30,868 bases of DNA from Phanerodontia chrysosporium (GCA_001910725.1 MJGA01000105.1:1-30868), one strand, 5' to 3'; counted from the stretch's first letter, positions 10,556-21,000 are shown. Notes: generated by a model not told the origin, from the sequence alone. Translations and numbers: made by a program.

Positions 10556-11245
10556 GTGCCGAAAGACGTCCGGCTCAAGGATCACATCCCCCAGCGCATC
10601 TTCGACCGCCTCCAACGTCGTCGCGAGGCCGGTAACCCCGTCAAGTGGACGGACCGCAAAGTCAAGGCAGTTGTCAAGTACGTGTCCACGCTCCCCCAAC
10701 CTCCGCCCTCTGTCCCCTCCATCAACTGGACTGCCGTTCACGAGGCTCGTGAGGCCGAACAACGCGTAGGCAACCGCATCCGCGAGCAGCGCCAGCGCGA
10801 GGCCCAAGAAGCCCAGGCCGCCGTAGCCGCCTCCTCCTCGAAGCTCAGTTTGGCAGAACGCCTCAGTGCCGCCCCAACGTACGAGCCCATTGCCCGCAAG
10901 CCCGTCGGCATCGACATCCCCAAGTACTCTCCCACCGACCTTGTCGGCATCTTCACGCCTAAGCTCGACGCCACCATCAAGCGTCTCAAAGCCGTCGAGG
11001 AAGTCGACTTGCTCCACATCGTCAACAGCGACCACGCCCACCACTTCCGCCTCCTGCTCGAGCGACTTCGCCAAATCTGCGCCGAGCTCAGCCGTCTCGC
11101 CCCCACCATCACGTTTAAGGAGTGGCACCAATACGAGCTTGGTCTCGCTCAAGTTGGTGACATTTCGTTCATCGGTTTAAGGCGAAACTTCCGCCGTATC
11201 GTAAGACAGCTGAACATTGTGTACGAGGCTGGCTATTTTGATTAG
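10556..11245 (+). CDS. Methionine-free upstream ORF of element I, unknown function
   Basis: A 229-codon open frame between LTR and gag, ending in TAG at 11243-11245. I do not recognise it. It looks coding: codons mostly end in C or G, the composition is protein-like, an Arg/Glu/Gln-rich region suggests a coiled coil (residues ~62-85), and the C-terminal half has regular hydrophobic spacing (HFRLLLERLRQICAELSRL). Its first candidate codon is GTG within GCAGTGCCG; an in-frame TAA lies a few codons upstream. It contains no internal Met at all. No ATG exists upstream in the leader to supply a start by splicing, apart from the short frame inside the LTR intron-like segment. Either it starts at a non-AUG codon, or an ATG mutated to GTG in this copy. 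Its position before gag is unusual for gypsy elements. Confidence 0.6.
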   Translation: MPKDVRLKDHIPQRIFDRLQRRREAGNPVKWTDRKVKAVVKYVSTLPQPPPSVPSINWTAVHEAREAEQRVGNRIREQRQREAQEAQAAVAASSSKLSLAERLSAAPTYEPIARKPVGIDIPKYSPTDLVGIFTPKLDATIKRLKAVEEVDLLHIVNSDHAHHFRLLLERLRQICAELSRLAPTITFKEWHQYELGLAQVGDISFIGLRRNFRRIVRQLNIVYEAGYFD

Positions 11246-11669
11246 TTTATAAAATACATCTCGTGTCACTCTGGATTCCGATTGCTCGAATCGACCGCAC
11301 TTCTTTGCGCGAAACCTCGAGGACCATACAGTTTGCGATTTTCACCTCATCGATCGAGGGGAAAACTGGCAATTCGTTCCCTGTGACGAACAACCCTGTC
11401 CACATCGAGAAAGCGCTCCAGCGGCCCCGCAACTCCCGCCGAACACTTGAGAAACCCAATTCGAGCACCCTCGTTTCGCGCAACGGCTAGAATTTGCCCG
11501 CGCTTCCGCCACCACTCCGAATACTCCCGACCGCAGTCCCCCGGACAGCAGCCACCACTCGTCTCCCGAGACATCGCTCGGCTCCGTCCTCTCCGATCAC
11601 GAACCCGCTCCTTCCCCGTTTAACCTCTCCCGCGCTCACTCAGGAGCCAATACTCCCTGTCCCCCCAAT

Positions 11670-12920
11670 ATGTCGAGCACTCCCGGAGGAGCGCCGCCCG
11701 GTCCGGCGCCTCCCGACCCCGTCTCTGCCGCCCTTCTGCAAATGGCCCAGGCCATGACGCAGCTCACCAACACAGTCAATACTCTGGCCCAGACTATTGG
11801 TGCCAATCGGACAACGGTCAACGCTACGGTCAACGCCAACAAGGAACTGCCCTTCGTCGAGAAGCCCGTCCCATTCAAGGGTAAGGGCTCTGACACGGCC
11901 CGTCTCTTCCGCGCCGCCTACCGCATCTACGCCGATGGGCAACCGGAGAAGTTCGGCAAGCGCGACGTCAACGGCAACCTCGAACGCGACCCCAACACCG
12001 GACAGATCATGGTAGACGGCCAGAAGTGGATCGTTGGCGCCCTCTCCTTCATGCAGGACGAAGCCGCTGAATGGGCACGGCAGTACATCGAGCAAGCGGC
12101 AGACGGCACTCAGTTGTTCGGAGGTTCCCGCGCCCAATTCTGGGAGGCTTTCAAGAACCGGTTCGAGCCCGTCGACGAGAAGGCCGAGGCCCTCAGCAAA
12201 CTACAGGCGTGCACGCAAGGCAATCGTCGGTTCGCGGAGTTCTTTGCGGAGTTCCAAGCCCTCGCCGGCCGCACGAAGCTCACCCCGGAAGACCTGGCAG
12301 CCCGGCTACGGACGAAGTTTAATAAGGACTACCTCGAACGGATCTCGTACATGGTCAACCCCGCTACTGGCAAAGGCCCCGAGACGTACGACGAGCTCAA
12401 GAACGCGGGTTTCGCCGTCGACCAGTCGAAGGACAAGCTCTCGCAAGACCTCTTGGCACAGCAAGGCAAGACGTCCTCGACTCCGGCTAGCTCGTCAGCG
12501 CGCGCCTTCCGCGACCCGAACGCGATGGACATTGACGCCGCGAACATTGACGAGCTGTTTAAGGGTCTCACTGGCACGGATCTCAAGTGCCAGTTCGACG
12601 CCGTCATGAAGGATCGCTGCAAGGTCTGCAGCTCGAAGTCCCACAAGTCCACGGACCCCGTTCACCGTGATTCGGTCTGCAACCACTGCGGCAAGAAAGG
12701 TCACTGGTCCCGCGTCTGTCGTGCCCGCCTCGAGGGCAAGCCAAAAACCGCCCCCGCTACCGCCGCCGTTCGCGCCACGTCTTCGGATACCTCGTCTCAG
12801 GACTCCTCGTCTCCGACCTCCTCGTCTTCTGGCAGCTCGTCTGACGACCAAGCTGCCGCGCTCGCCGCCCTCCGTGATCAGCTGGCCCTGATACAGAAGC
12901 AGCTTAGGGGTTTTGCTTAA
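11670..12920 (+). CDS. Gag polyprotein of element I
   Basis: A 416-residue structural protein that packages element RNA into virus-like particles. The start ATG at 11670 has A at -3 and is the first ATG of the predicted spliced mRNA. The N-terminus is Pro/Gly-rich with a short helical stretch (LLQMAQAMTQLTNTVNTLAQ). It is followed by the capsid-like helical region typical of gypsy Gag (for example EAAEWARQYIE, FWEAFKNRFEP, RFAEFFAEFQALAG). Near residue 330 is one zinc knuckle, CNHCGKKGHWSRVC (C-X2-C-X4-H-X4-C), which binds RNA; an additional CKVC...H pair precedes it. The tail is Ser-rich. The frame is intact, unlike pol. It ends at TAA 12918-12920, within a -1 frameshift context. Confidence 0.92.
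   Translation: MSSTPGGAPPGPAPPDPVSAALLQMAQAMTQLTNTVNTLAQTIGANRTTVNATVNANKELPFVEKPVPFKGKGSDTARLFRAAYRIYADGQPEKFGKRDVNGNLERDPNTGQIMVDGQKWIVGALSFMQDEAAEWARQYIEQAADGTQLFGGSRAQFWEAFKNRFEPVDEKAEALSKLQACTQGNRRFAEFFAEFQALAGRTKLTPEDLAARLRTKFNKDYLERISYMVNPATGKGPETYDELKNAGFAVDQSKDKLSQDLLAQQGKTSSTPASSSARAFRDPNAMDIDAANIDELFKGLTGTDLKCQFDAVMKDRCKVCSSKSHKSTDPVHRDSVCNHCGKKGHWSRVCRARLEGKPKTAPATAAVRATSSDTSSQDSSSPTSSSSGSSSDDQAAALAALRDQLALIQKQLRGFA
12908..12914 (+). promoter_or_regulatory. Programmed -1 ribosomal frameshift slippery site (gag-pol)
   Basis: GGGTTTT reads G GGT TTT in the gag frame, fitting the X XXY YYZ rule. It is one codon before the gag stop (TAA 12918-12920). In the -1 frame a TAG at 12905-12907 abuts the heptamer on the left, and the frame is then open for more than 130 codons into the protease. 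So the only window where gag and pol can be joined by -1 slippage is 12908-12917, and it contains this heptamer. The pol frame has no ATG before the protease domain, which fits synthesis only as a Gag-Pol fusion. Confidence 0.75.
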
Positions 12921-12981
12921 GGGGCCGGAGTGACGCCGCATCGTCGGTCCCCGTTTCGTCAAGCCCGGATTCAACTCCGGC
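12921..12981 (+). other. Predicted RNA structure stimulating the frameshift
   Basis: Two alternative stems begin 6-9 nt after the slippery site. GCCGGAGT (12924-12931) pairs perfectly with ACTCCGGC (12974-12981), and inside that loop GACG (12932-12935) pairs with CGTC (12942-12945). Alternatively GGGGCC (12921-12926) pairs with GGTCCCC (12946-12952) with one bulge. The spacer length is right for -1 frameshifting. Structure is by eye; no folding energy was computed. Confidence 0.5.
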
Positions 12982-15900
12982 GCCTTCGCTAGAACCGCAG
13001 GACATTTCTGATACCATCCGCTCGTGTACTATATCAGTGTTAGATCCGTTTTCAAATCATTACCGTGTACCAGTAAAGCTCACCGGAATCAATAAAACTA
13101 TTCGCACTCCCGCAATGATTGACTCCGGTGCAACCTCGCTGTTCATCCACGAGGATTTCTGTAAGCAGCACAAGATCCTCACGGTACCGCTCAAGAAGGA
13201 GATCACACTGTACAACATCGACGGAACTAAGAATGAAGCAGGGTCTATCACACGCCGTGCCATACTCCAGCTCACTGTGGGTTCTTACACGTTTAAGGAG
13301 GAGTTTCTTGTCACGAACATCGGTCCGAGAACGTCATCCTTGGACTTCCGTGGCTCAAGAAATGGAATCCGAACATCGACTGGGAAACGGGAGATGTCCA
13401 GTTTCAGCTCCGCGGCGGAGCTGAGGACACCCCGGTTTTCGGTATCCATCAGATTGACGCCAACCGCTCCGAACGCCGTGAATGGCTTCGAGCAGGCGTT
13501 GTTGAGGATGCCAAAGACGAAGTCTGGATCCTCGCCGGCTACACTTACTCGCAAGCGATCGCTGTCGAAGCCAATCGCGAGAAGTACGCCAAGACGTTGA
13601 AGAGCTGGTTCCCAAGGAGTACCACCGACACAAGAAGGTGTTCTCCAAGAAGAATCGCACCGCCTTCCGAAGCATCAGCCCTGGGATCACGCGATAGATC
13701 TCGTTCCGGACGCCCCGGCTCGATCAAATCGAAGGTTTACTCCCATGTCCCCGATCGAGAATGAAGAACTACAGCGGTTCATCGACGACGCACTCGCCAA
13801 GGGCTATATCGTCCCCAGCAAGTCTCCGATCGCTTCCCCTGTCTTCTTCATCAAGAAAAAGGACGGCAAGCTCCGGTTCATCAGGATTACCGCAAGCTCA
13901 ACGACATCACGTGAAGAATCGCTACCCCCTTCCGCTCGCCTCCGACATCATCGGGAAGCTCCAGGGCGCTAAGATCTTCACCAAGTTCGACGTCCGTTGG
14001 GGCTACAACAACGTCCGGATTAAGGAAGGTGACGAGTGGAAAGCCGCCTTCGTCACCAACCGCGGTCTCTTCGACCCGAGTCATGTACTTCGGTCTGTGC
14101 AACAGCCCTGCCACGTTCCAGGCCCTCATGAAACATCTTCGCCGACCTCATCGCGAAAGCAAGGTCGCAGTCTACCTCGACGACATCTCATCTGGTCGAA
14201 CGATCTCGCTTCGCATCGGAAGATTGTTCACGAGGTCCTGGCACGCCTCGCCAAGTACGATCTGTACCTTCGGCCCGAGAAGTGCGAGTTCGAGCGCTCA
14301 GAGATCGAGTATCTTGGGCTCCTCATCAGCGAAGGACAAGTCGGCATGGACCCGGCAAGGTTAAGGCAGTAGCCGAGTGGCCGACCCCGAAGAACCTCAA
14401 AGACGTACGAGGCTTTGTCGGGTTCGCCAACTTCTATCGCCGTTTCATCAAGACTTCTCAAAGATCTGCCGCCGCTGCACGATCTGACGAAGAAGGATAC
14501 TCCGTTTAATTGGGGTCCCGCACAGGCAGAAGCCTTCGAGACGCTCAAGCGCGCTTTCACGACTCAGCCCGTGCTCGCCATGTGGAGCATTGATCGGCCA
14601 ACTCGCGTCGAGACCGATGCTTCTGGCTACGCCACCGGAGGAGTCATAGCCCAACGCAACCCTGAAGATGGTCTCTGGCATCCAATCGCGTATCGCTCGC
14701 AGACCATGAGCCCGCCGAGCGGAACTACGAGATCTGGGACCGTGAGATGCTTGCAATCATCGAAGCTCTCAAGGACTGGCGCCAGTTCCTCGAAGGTCTC
14801 CCGGAGCCTTTTGAGATCTGGACCGATCATCAGAATCTCCAGTACTGGAAGACTGCGCAGAATCTCACGCGCACAAGCCCGTGGGCCTCCTACCTCGCCG
14901 AGTACGACTTCCGCATCATCCACCGCCCGGCAAGACCATCTCCTCGCTGATCCGCTCTCCCGGCCCTCCTCGCTGCATGTCTCCGACGAAGAAGACAATC
15001 GCTCGCAGGTAGTATTGAAGCCAGAGCTGTTTAAGATAGCCGCCACGGCAGCTTCGCAAACCCCTCCCCCTCGAGAAGCGCATTCGCGACTGCTCCGAAA
15101 AGGAAAAGGAAGTCGCAGACGCCCTGCAGACTCTCCGGACCAAGGGGCCCCGCAAGCTGCGCAACGGCGTTCTCGAATGGGAAGAGGCAAGGCCTTCTGT
15201 ACTACCATGGGAAAGTCTATGTCCCGAACAGTGCCGCGCTGCGCAACGACGTCATCAAGTCTTGCCACGACGCGCCGACCGCCGGACACCCTGGGAAGCA
15301 CACCACCTCGAATTGGTCTCTCGGTACTATTGGTGGCCGCGCATCTCCGCCGACGTTGCCGCTACGTGCTCGGCTGCGATCATGTCAACGGTACAAGTCC
15401 GCCCCGCATCCGAAAGCCACCCTACAGCCCCACGACGTCCCTTCAGGGCCTTGGGAACACGTCGGCGTGGATCTCATCACGCAACTCCCACGCGACGCCA
15501 AGACCAAGAAGGACTCGATCGCGGTCTACGTGGACCACTATTCGGATCAGTGCCACCTTGTGCCGGTCGACTCGACGATCACCGCTGCCGGCATGGGCGA
15601 CGTCCACTACACGGACATCTTCCGCCTCCACGGCCTCCCGCAAGATCTTCTCCGATCGTGGACCCCAGTTTGCAGCCCAGTACATGCGAGCGCTGTAAAC
15701 GCCTCGGCATCGCTACCGGTCTCACCACGGCATATCACCCGAAGGCAACGGCAAGGTCGAGCGCAAGAACCAGGAAGTCGAGAAATTCCTGCGTCTCTTC
15801 GTCTCCCAGCGCCAAGATGACTGGGTCGATTGGCTCCCGATGGCCGAGTTCACCCTGAACTCACACGTGTCTAGTGCTACCGAGCGCACGCCCTTCGAGA

Positions 15901-16657
15901 TTGTTACGGCTAACACCGGACTTCACGATCCCGGCCGGCAAACACACCAAGGTTCCCGCTCTCGATGAGCGCCTAGACCGCATGGCTCACGTTCGCAAAG
16001 AGGCCGAAGCTGCCCTGCGCCTAACCAAAGCCCGCATGAAAGAAGAGTACGAGGCCGCGAAGAAACGCGCCCACTCCTTCAAAGTCGGCGATCAGGTTTG
16101 GCTCAGCACGAAGGACCTCAGCATCGATCAGCCTCGCCCAAGCTCGGCCCCCGCCAGCTGGGTCCGTTTAAGGTTCTGGAAAAGATCGGCGATCTGGACT
16201 ATCGGCTCGAGCTCCCGAGCTGGCTGAAAATCCACCCGGTTTTCCATGTCAACCGCCTCAGCCCGTGGCACGATCAGGGCGTCGAGAAGCCTCTGCCTCC
16301 CAAACCTGTCAAGGTTGCCGGCGAAGAAGAATACGTCGTCGAGAAGTCCTCGACAGCCGCATATACCGCCGCCAACTGCAGTACAAGGTCCGCTGGAAAG
16401 GCTACGGCCAAGCCGGCGACACGTGGGAAAAGGCAGACAACCTCAAGCACGCCAAGGCCCTGGTCAACAAATTCCATCGCGAAAATCCGGAAGCGCCCCG
16501 CAAGCTCGCTGCCACCGCCTTCGAAGCCCTCGCCGCCTCTTTTCGCCCGTTCGTCACCGAAGTCGACGTCTCCCACTTTCTGCCTCCGATCGCGCTAAGC
16601 CGATCTCGATGGGAGGAGGGGCGCCACATCTACGACCTCGCGAGGACGCTCGGTTTT

Positions 16658-16667
16658 AGGAGGGGGG
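16658..16667 (+). other. Polypurine tract of element I
   Basis: AGGAGGGGGG followed by TAA and the 3' LTR start TGTCACGG. It is the plus-strand DNA primer for reverse transcription. It also lies inside the last codons of the pol frame. Confidence 0.85.
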
Positions 16668-16670
16668 TAA

Positions 16671-17350
16671 TGTCACGGATGTGACGGTGCGCCTATTTTT
16701 CGCCGATTTTTGGCTATTTTCCTCGATTAATCCAACGGGCGAGCAGCCCTCGCCCGTCTGGAGTCCTAGCCGCCACACTAGCGCCTGGCCATCAGCGCCA
16801 GCGCCCTGATGGCGCATCACCCTAGACGCCAGCGCATCCCGCTGCGCGCTCAGACACTGCCCGGATCACCGGTCTGCCTTGCAACCGGTTCCCCGGATCG
16901 CCGAAGGGCACTGTCATCCTGATGACTCCCTCGCCGAGACACGCCGAGCTGATCAGCCTGATGACACAGCCTCGGCCCGACAAGCCTGAACACTGCCAGC
17001 TGACACAGCCTCGTGACATAGCCCCGCACAGCCTCGCCGCGCAGCCCGCGTCGCAGCCTCGCTGGCTATGCTGAGCACTGCCCATCAGCTTAGGTAATCG
17101 TATAGCCTGCCCTAAAGACTCTGTAGTATATAAGGGTAGCACTCTTCGCTCCTGTCCGTCATCTCGACCTCTTGGTCAATACGGACAGGTAAGCCGCACT
17201 TTGTATTCTTTACTATCTCTCAATAATAACTTGGTCAATACGGACAGCTGTACAAGTTTGTTCGTCGCGCGTAACACGCTCCGCTGCGCCTCGTCGTCGA
17301 CCTCCCCATTCGCCCTCCCTCGTGTAGCGTTGAGCCTCTGCTCCGCGACA
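16671..17350 (+). repeat. 3' LTR of element I
   Basis: A 680-bp copy of 9707-10401, 15 bp shorter, with many substitutions and mostly single-base gaps (for example CACCCCTAG versus CACCCTAG, CATCCCTG versus CATCCTG). TATA box 17127-17134, ATCTCGACCT 17161-17170, and 18-bp repeats at 17171-17188 and 17230-17247 are all retained. Ends GCGACA at 17350. The second CAGCCTCG motif is lost here. Confidence 0.93.
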
Positions 17351-17454
17351 GATTTTCTCAATGACCTGTAGCGGATCTCTGCATCCTACAGGTTAATAAT
17401 GCTGATTATGTACCCACAGCCGAGTTTACACTGGATGTAGATAGAGTAATTGAC

Positions 17455-17603
17455 ATTGATGTATTGAATGTCTTATATAATAAATCATTATCATTCAAAC
17501 TTCCTATTACTCTGTGGGTATATGATAAAAAAGCACAGGCAGAAGCCCTGGTTGATTCAGGTGCCACGACGAGTTTCATCAATCACAGCTTCGTCGAAAA
17601 GAA
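17455..17603 (+). pseudogene. Protease fragment of element II
   Basis: The frame contains the aspartic protease active-site stretch EALVDSGATTSFINHSF, typical of gypsy pol. It is cut at 17603 by the inserted solo LTR and resumes after 18037 (NLVTIKLANLYEVKNADG). Confidence 0.75.
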
Positions 17604-18032
17604 TATCAGAAGTGCGTGGAAGGCGGCGCTTCTGGTAAGGGGCGACCGAGAGGCTCGGTCGGATGCGCAGGGCCTGTAGGCGGACGCTCAGTCCGATAAA
17701 ACTCAGAGTTAAACAAGTCTCTATTAATGTACCTATAGGCGGACGCTCAGTCCGATAAACTAATACATGCATTAGTCTACTTGACTGAAGTCCGCAGAGG
17801 CAAGGGAACGCACACTCAGAGTAAAACAAGTCTCTGAGTGTCTAGAGGGGACTATGGGATGTATATAACGGAGTGGGGACGATTAGCTAAGCTAAAACTA
17901 TATAGAAATTACCATGGAAGGGAGTTGTGGTGGCAGCCACTATCGCCCAAAGGCGTTTTGCTTCCGCGCCACACGACGGGCAGTCGTCGGCGCTTGCGCG
18001 AATCCGCCGCGAGTCCGCGCGTCACTTCGACA
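17604..18032 (+). repeat. Solo LTR inserted in element II, 5-bp target duplication
   Basis: A 429-bp insertion flanked by AAGAA at 17599-17603 and 18033-18037. The ends are imperfect inverted repeats (TATCAGAAGTG versus CACTTCGACA), consistent with an LTR whose TG start has changed to TA. Internally GGCGGACGCTCAGTCCGATA occurs twice (about 17682 and 17740), and near-copies of CTCAGAGT(T/A)AAACAAGTCTCT occur twice. A GTATATAA box near 17861 is a likely promoter. It encodes nothing recognisable and resembles neither LTR I nor LTR II. Confidence 0.75.
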
Positions 18033-21000
18033 AAGAACAATCTGGTAACTATTAAGTTGGCAAATCTGTATGAAGTAAAAAATGCGGATGGAATAATCAA
18101 TAAAGCAGGATGAATCACTTACGCTCTGCAAGCCTACTTGGAAATTGGAACACACAAACACACCCAGTACTTACTCGTGACAGATTTGCACGACAAAGAC
18201 ATGTATATAGAGTACAAGTTCCTACACTGGCATACCCAGAAATCGACTGGGCAAAAGGCAATTGGAAGTTCACCAAATGTCCTGAATCATGCAAAGTCTC
18301 CAGCATGGCACAGAAAGTCCAAGCCCTCCACATCGAAACCAGCAATGACGAGGAGCTGGCAGAGCTCGAACCAGAACAACCTTGGGAATTCTCACTGGAC
18401 AATATTGGAGAAAAGGATATTCCCCACCACATTAACTGGGTTGATTTCAGTAACCCAGAGGAACAAACGCAAGCCGAGGCTGTCGCTGACATCCTGGAAA
18501 AAGATGATGACGATACAGTTGACACCTCACAATGAAAATCACAGGTACCAAGTTGGGTCCACAATTCGAAAGCGTATTCAGTATAACCAAATCTGAACGC
18601 ATGCCCACCCACAAACTATGAGATCATGCCATCGAATTTGAGGAAGGAGCAAAATTGCCCCCAATCGGAAAGGTGTACCCCTATACCAGAGATAACACTT
18701 GTCTTTCGATGAGTGGATTTGAGAAGAATGCTAGAAAAGTTACATAGAAAAGTCAAAGTCACTCATTGCTGTGACATTCTTTTTTGTAAAAAAGCAGATA
18801 GTAGTTTGTGACCTTGCATGGATTACTGCCCCTTGAACAGAATTACAAAGAAAAACTGTTATTTAATCCCTCGCATTGCTGATTTAATCAACGCACTGTC
18901 TCAGGTGTCGATATTTACAAAGATCGACCTTCAATGGGGATATAACAATGTCCGCATCAAGGAAGGTGACAAGTGGAAAATGGCTTTCGTAACCAAGGAC
19001 GGTTTATTCCAGGCCAAAGTTATGTACTTTGGATTTGCAAACACATGGCAACATTCCAAAATATGATGAACAACATTTTCAAAGACCTTATCCGTCAAGA
19101 AAAGGTTATAGTCTACCTTGACGATGTCCTCATCTTTGGCAATGACCGCGAGGAACATCAAAAGATCGTACACAAAGTGCTGCAGCGACTAGAAGACAAC
19201 AACCTCTTCGCAAAGGCAGAAAAGTGTCTATTTGAGAAGGACAAGCTTGCCTATCTCGGCATGATTATATCCAAGAATCATGTAGAAATGGATCCTGCTA
19301 AAGTCACAGGTGTAACGGAGTGGCCCGTACCGACCAAGGTCAAGCATGTTTAGGCATTCCTTGAATTTGTGAATTTCTATCGCAGATTTATTAAAGACTT
19401 TGCGAAGATCACGAAGCCACTCACAGTACTCACCAAGAAGGATCAAAACAGCAGAAGGTGTTTGATGACCTGAAAAAGGTGTTCACTTCTGCACCAATTC
19501 TACGAATTCTGAACAATGTTAATCTGTTCAGGCTTTCCACCGATGCGAGTAACTTCACGATCGGCTCGGTTTTGTCGCAACACTTGACCCAAATGATAAG
19601 CTTTACCATTTGGTAGCCTTCCACTCCAAGTCACTCAACATTCACGAAAGGAACTATGAGATATACGACAAGGAGATGTTGGCCATAATCTGCGGGTTAG
19701 AAAGTATAGGCACTATCTAGAGGGACATCTGGAGAAATTCGAGATATGGTCAGCTACCAGAACCTGACTTATTTCAAGCAGGCCCAGAAATTGTCTCACC
19801 GTCAAGCTCGTTGGGCATTATACCTAACAAGATTCCATTTCACACTACATCACAAGCCGGGTAAAACAATGGAAGCTGAAGACCCTCTGTCCAGGAGACC
19901 AGATCATGAAGAGGGGTAGAACTCGATAATCGCGACCATATTCTTCTGAAGCCAGAATTTTTCGCCAATCTGCTCGAAGTCTGCGCAATCAATGCCTCCC
20001 ATGACCTCCAGTAAACGATGATTTACTGCTCCAAGAGGTCAAGAAGGCTCTATTATCCGACGAAGTCACCAAGAACTATCAATGTTACTCAAATCAGGCC
20101 ACGCGAGTTCAAGAAACTGTTAGAGGAATGGAACTTTGAGAATGGATTGCTACTCTTCCGGGGACATATCTACATAACAAAGAATGAAATGAGGACTTAC
20201 ATGACAATAGTCCAAATGCACCACAACCACTCATCAGCCGGACATCCAGGCAGGTGGAAGACCTACGAACTTGTCTCCGAAACTATTGGTGGCCGGGAAT
20301 GTCTGTCTTGTCAAAAATACGTCACGGCTGGACATGTGTCAGCGAATGAAGAATCGCACACAGCAGACCTACGGACAACTCATGCCCAACAAGGTACCTA
20401 ACGGACCTTGGGAAGTTATTACCATGACTTGATTACTCAGTTGATGCCGTCAAGAGGAAAGGATGCCATTCTAGTCGTTGTATGCACTCACCAAGAGAGC
20501 AGTTTCTTCGTGATAACAACAAATTCTCTGCTAAAGACCTCGCAAAGATCTTGATGGATAGAATTTACCCTATCCACGGACTACCTTTGCAGATAATCTT
20601 GACAGAGGAACTCAATTCGGCTGAACTCTTTCAAAATGGTATAAGCTACTCGGTATCAGTCAGTGATGTCTACGGCATATCACCCTCAGACAGATGGTCA
20701 AACAAAACAGTAAATCAAGTTCTAGAACAGTACTACCTGCTTCGCTATAATGTCATCAGAAGACTGGGTCGATTATCTGCCCACGCAGAATTGCCTACAA
20801 CAATGCAGCACACAAAGTACAAAGGACCATCGTTCTTTCTAGAATATGGTAGACACCCACGGGCAGGACCAACTCCTGACAAGCAAGCAAAAGCAAAGAC
20901 TTGAACGAGATATTCAGACTTAGACAAGACGCCCAAGACAAGACAAAGCAGCCCTACAACTAGCAGCGAACTGTATGAAGTGGTACTACGACCAGAACAA

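Larger units (their letters stand above)
10299..11669 (+). other. ATG-free leader of element I
   Basis: I read this 1371-nt stretch line by line, including line junctions, and found no ATG in any of the three plus-strand frames. The first ATG after the LTR intron-like segment is the gag start at 11670. The segment covers U5, the primer-binding site, the 229-codon upstream frame and a further spacer (11246-11669). The last part of the spacer, from 11451, is open in the gag frame and Ser/Pro-rich but has no start codon. Absence of ATG over this length suggests ribosomes scan through it to gag. Confidence 0.7.
12912..16684 (+). pseudogene. Pol polyprotein of element I, multiply frameshifted
   Basis: Read from the -1 frame at 12912. 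Protease lies near 13100-13330 with DSGATSLFI as active site. Reverse transcriptase spans about 13745-14480: [18 protein letters not shown], then [18 protein letters not shown], then the catalytic stretch beginning VAVYLDD near 14165. RNase H spans about 14560-14950, with ETDASGYATGGV and WTDHQNLQYW. Integrase spans about 15200-15900, with a zinc-finger His pair near 15270-15300 and a DLITQLP core near 15470. The GPF module is near 16150-16250 (PVFHVNRLSPW). A chromodomain spans about 16330-16490, with QYKVRWKGYGQAGDTWE, NLKHAKAL. A dozen or more frame changes split these, nearly all explainable as loss of one base from a short homopolymer. The final frame stops at 16682-16684, inside the 3' LTR. 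Non-functional as written. Confidence 0.92.
9707..17350 (+). mobile_element. Full-length Ty3/gypsy chromovirus LTR retrotransposon (element I)
   Basis: A complete 7.6-kb element. Order: 5' LTR (9707-10401), self-complementary primer-binding site, upstream ORF, gag, pol in the order protease, reverse transcriptase, RNase H, integrase, chromodomain, then polypurine tract and 3' LTR (16671-17350). The integrase-after-RNase-H order and the chromodomain place it in the Ty3/gypsy chromoviruses. Gag and the upstream ORF are uninterrupted, whereas pol is frameshifted many times, so this copy cannot make a full polyprotein unless the sequence contains errors. The bases flanking it (CCAAA left, GATTT right) do not form a target-site duplication, and the two sides are unrelated: host spacer on the left, a second retroelement on the right. 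Confidence 0.95.

Noticed and set aside
10556..10558. 3' splice site CTAAG...TTTGCAG just before the upstream ORF as evidence for a spliced ATG exon
   Set aside because: The acceptor looks good, but the leader upstream holds no ATG except the four-codon frame inside the LTR intron-like segment, so splicing cannot supply a start within this element.
11263..11490. 75-codon frame between the upstream ORF and gag
   Set aside because: Starts with GTG, has no recognisable domain and is not in the gag frame; left as part of the ATG-free leader.
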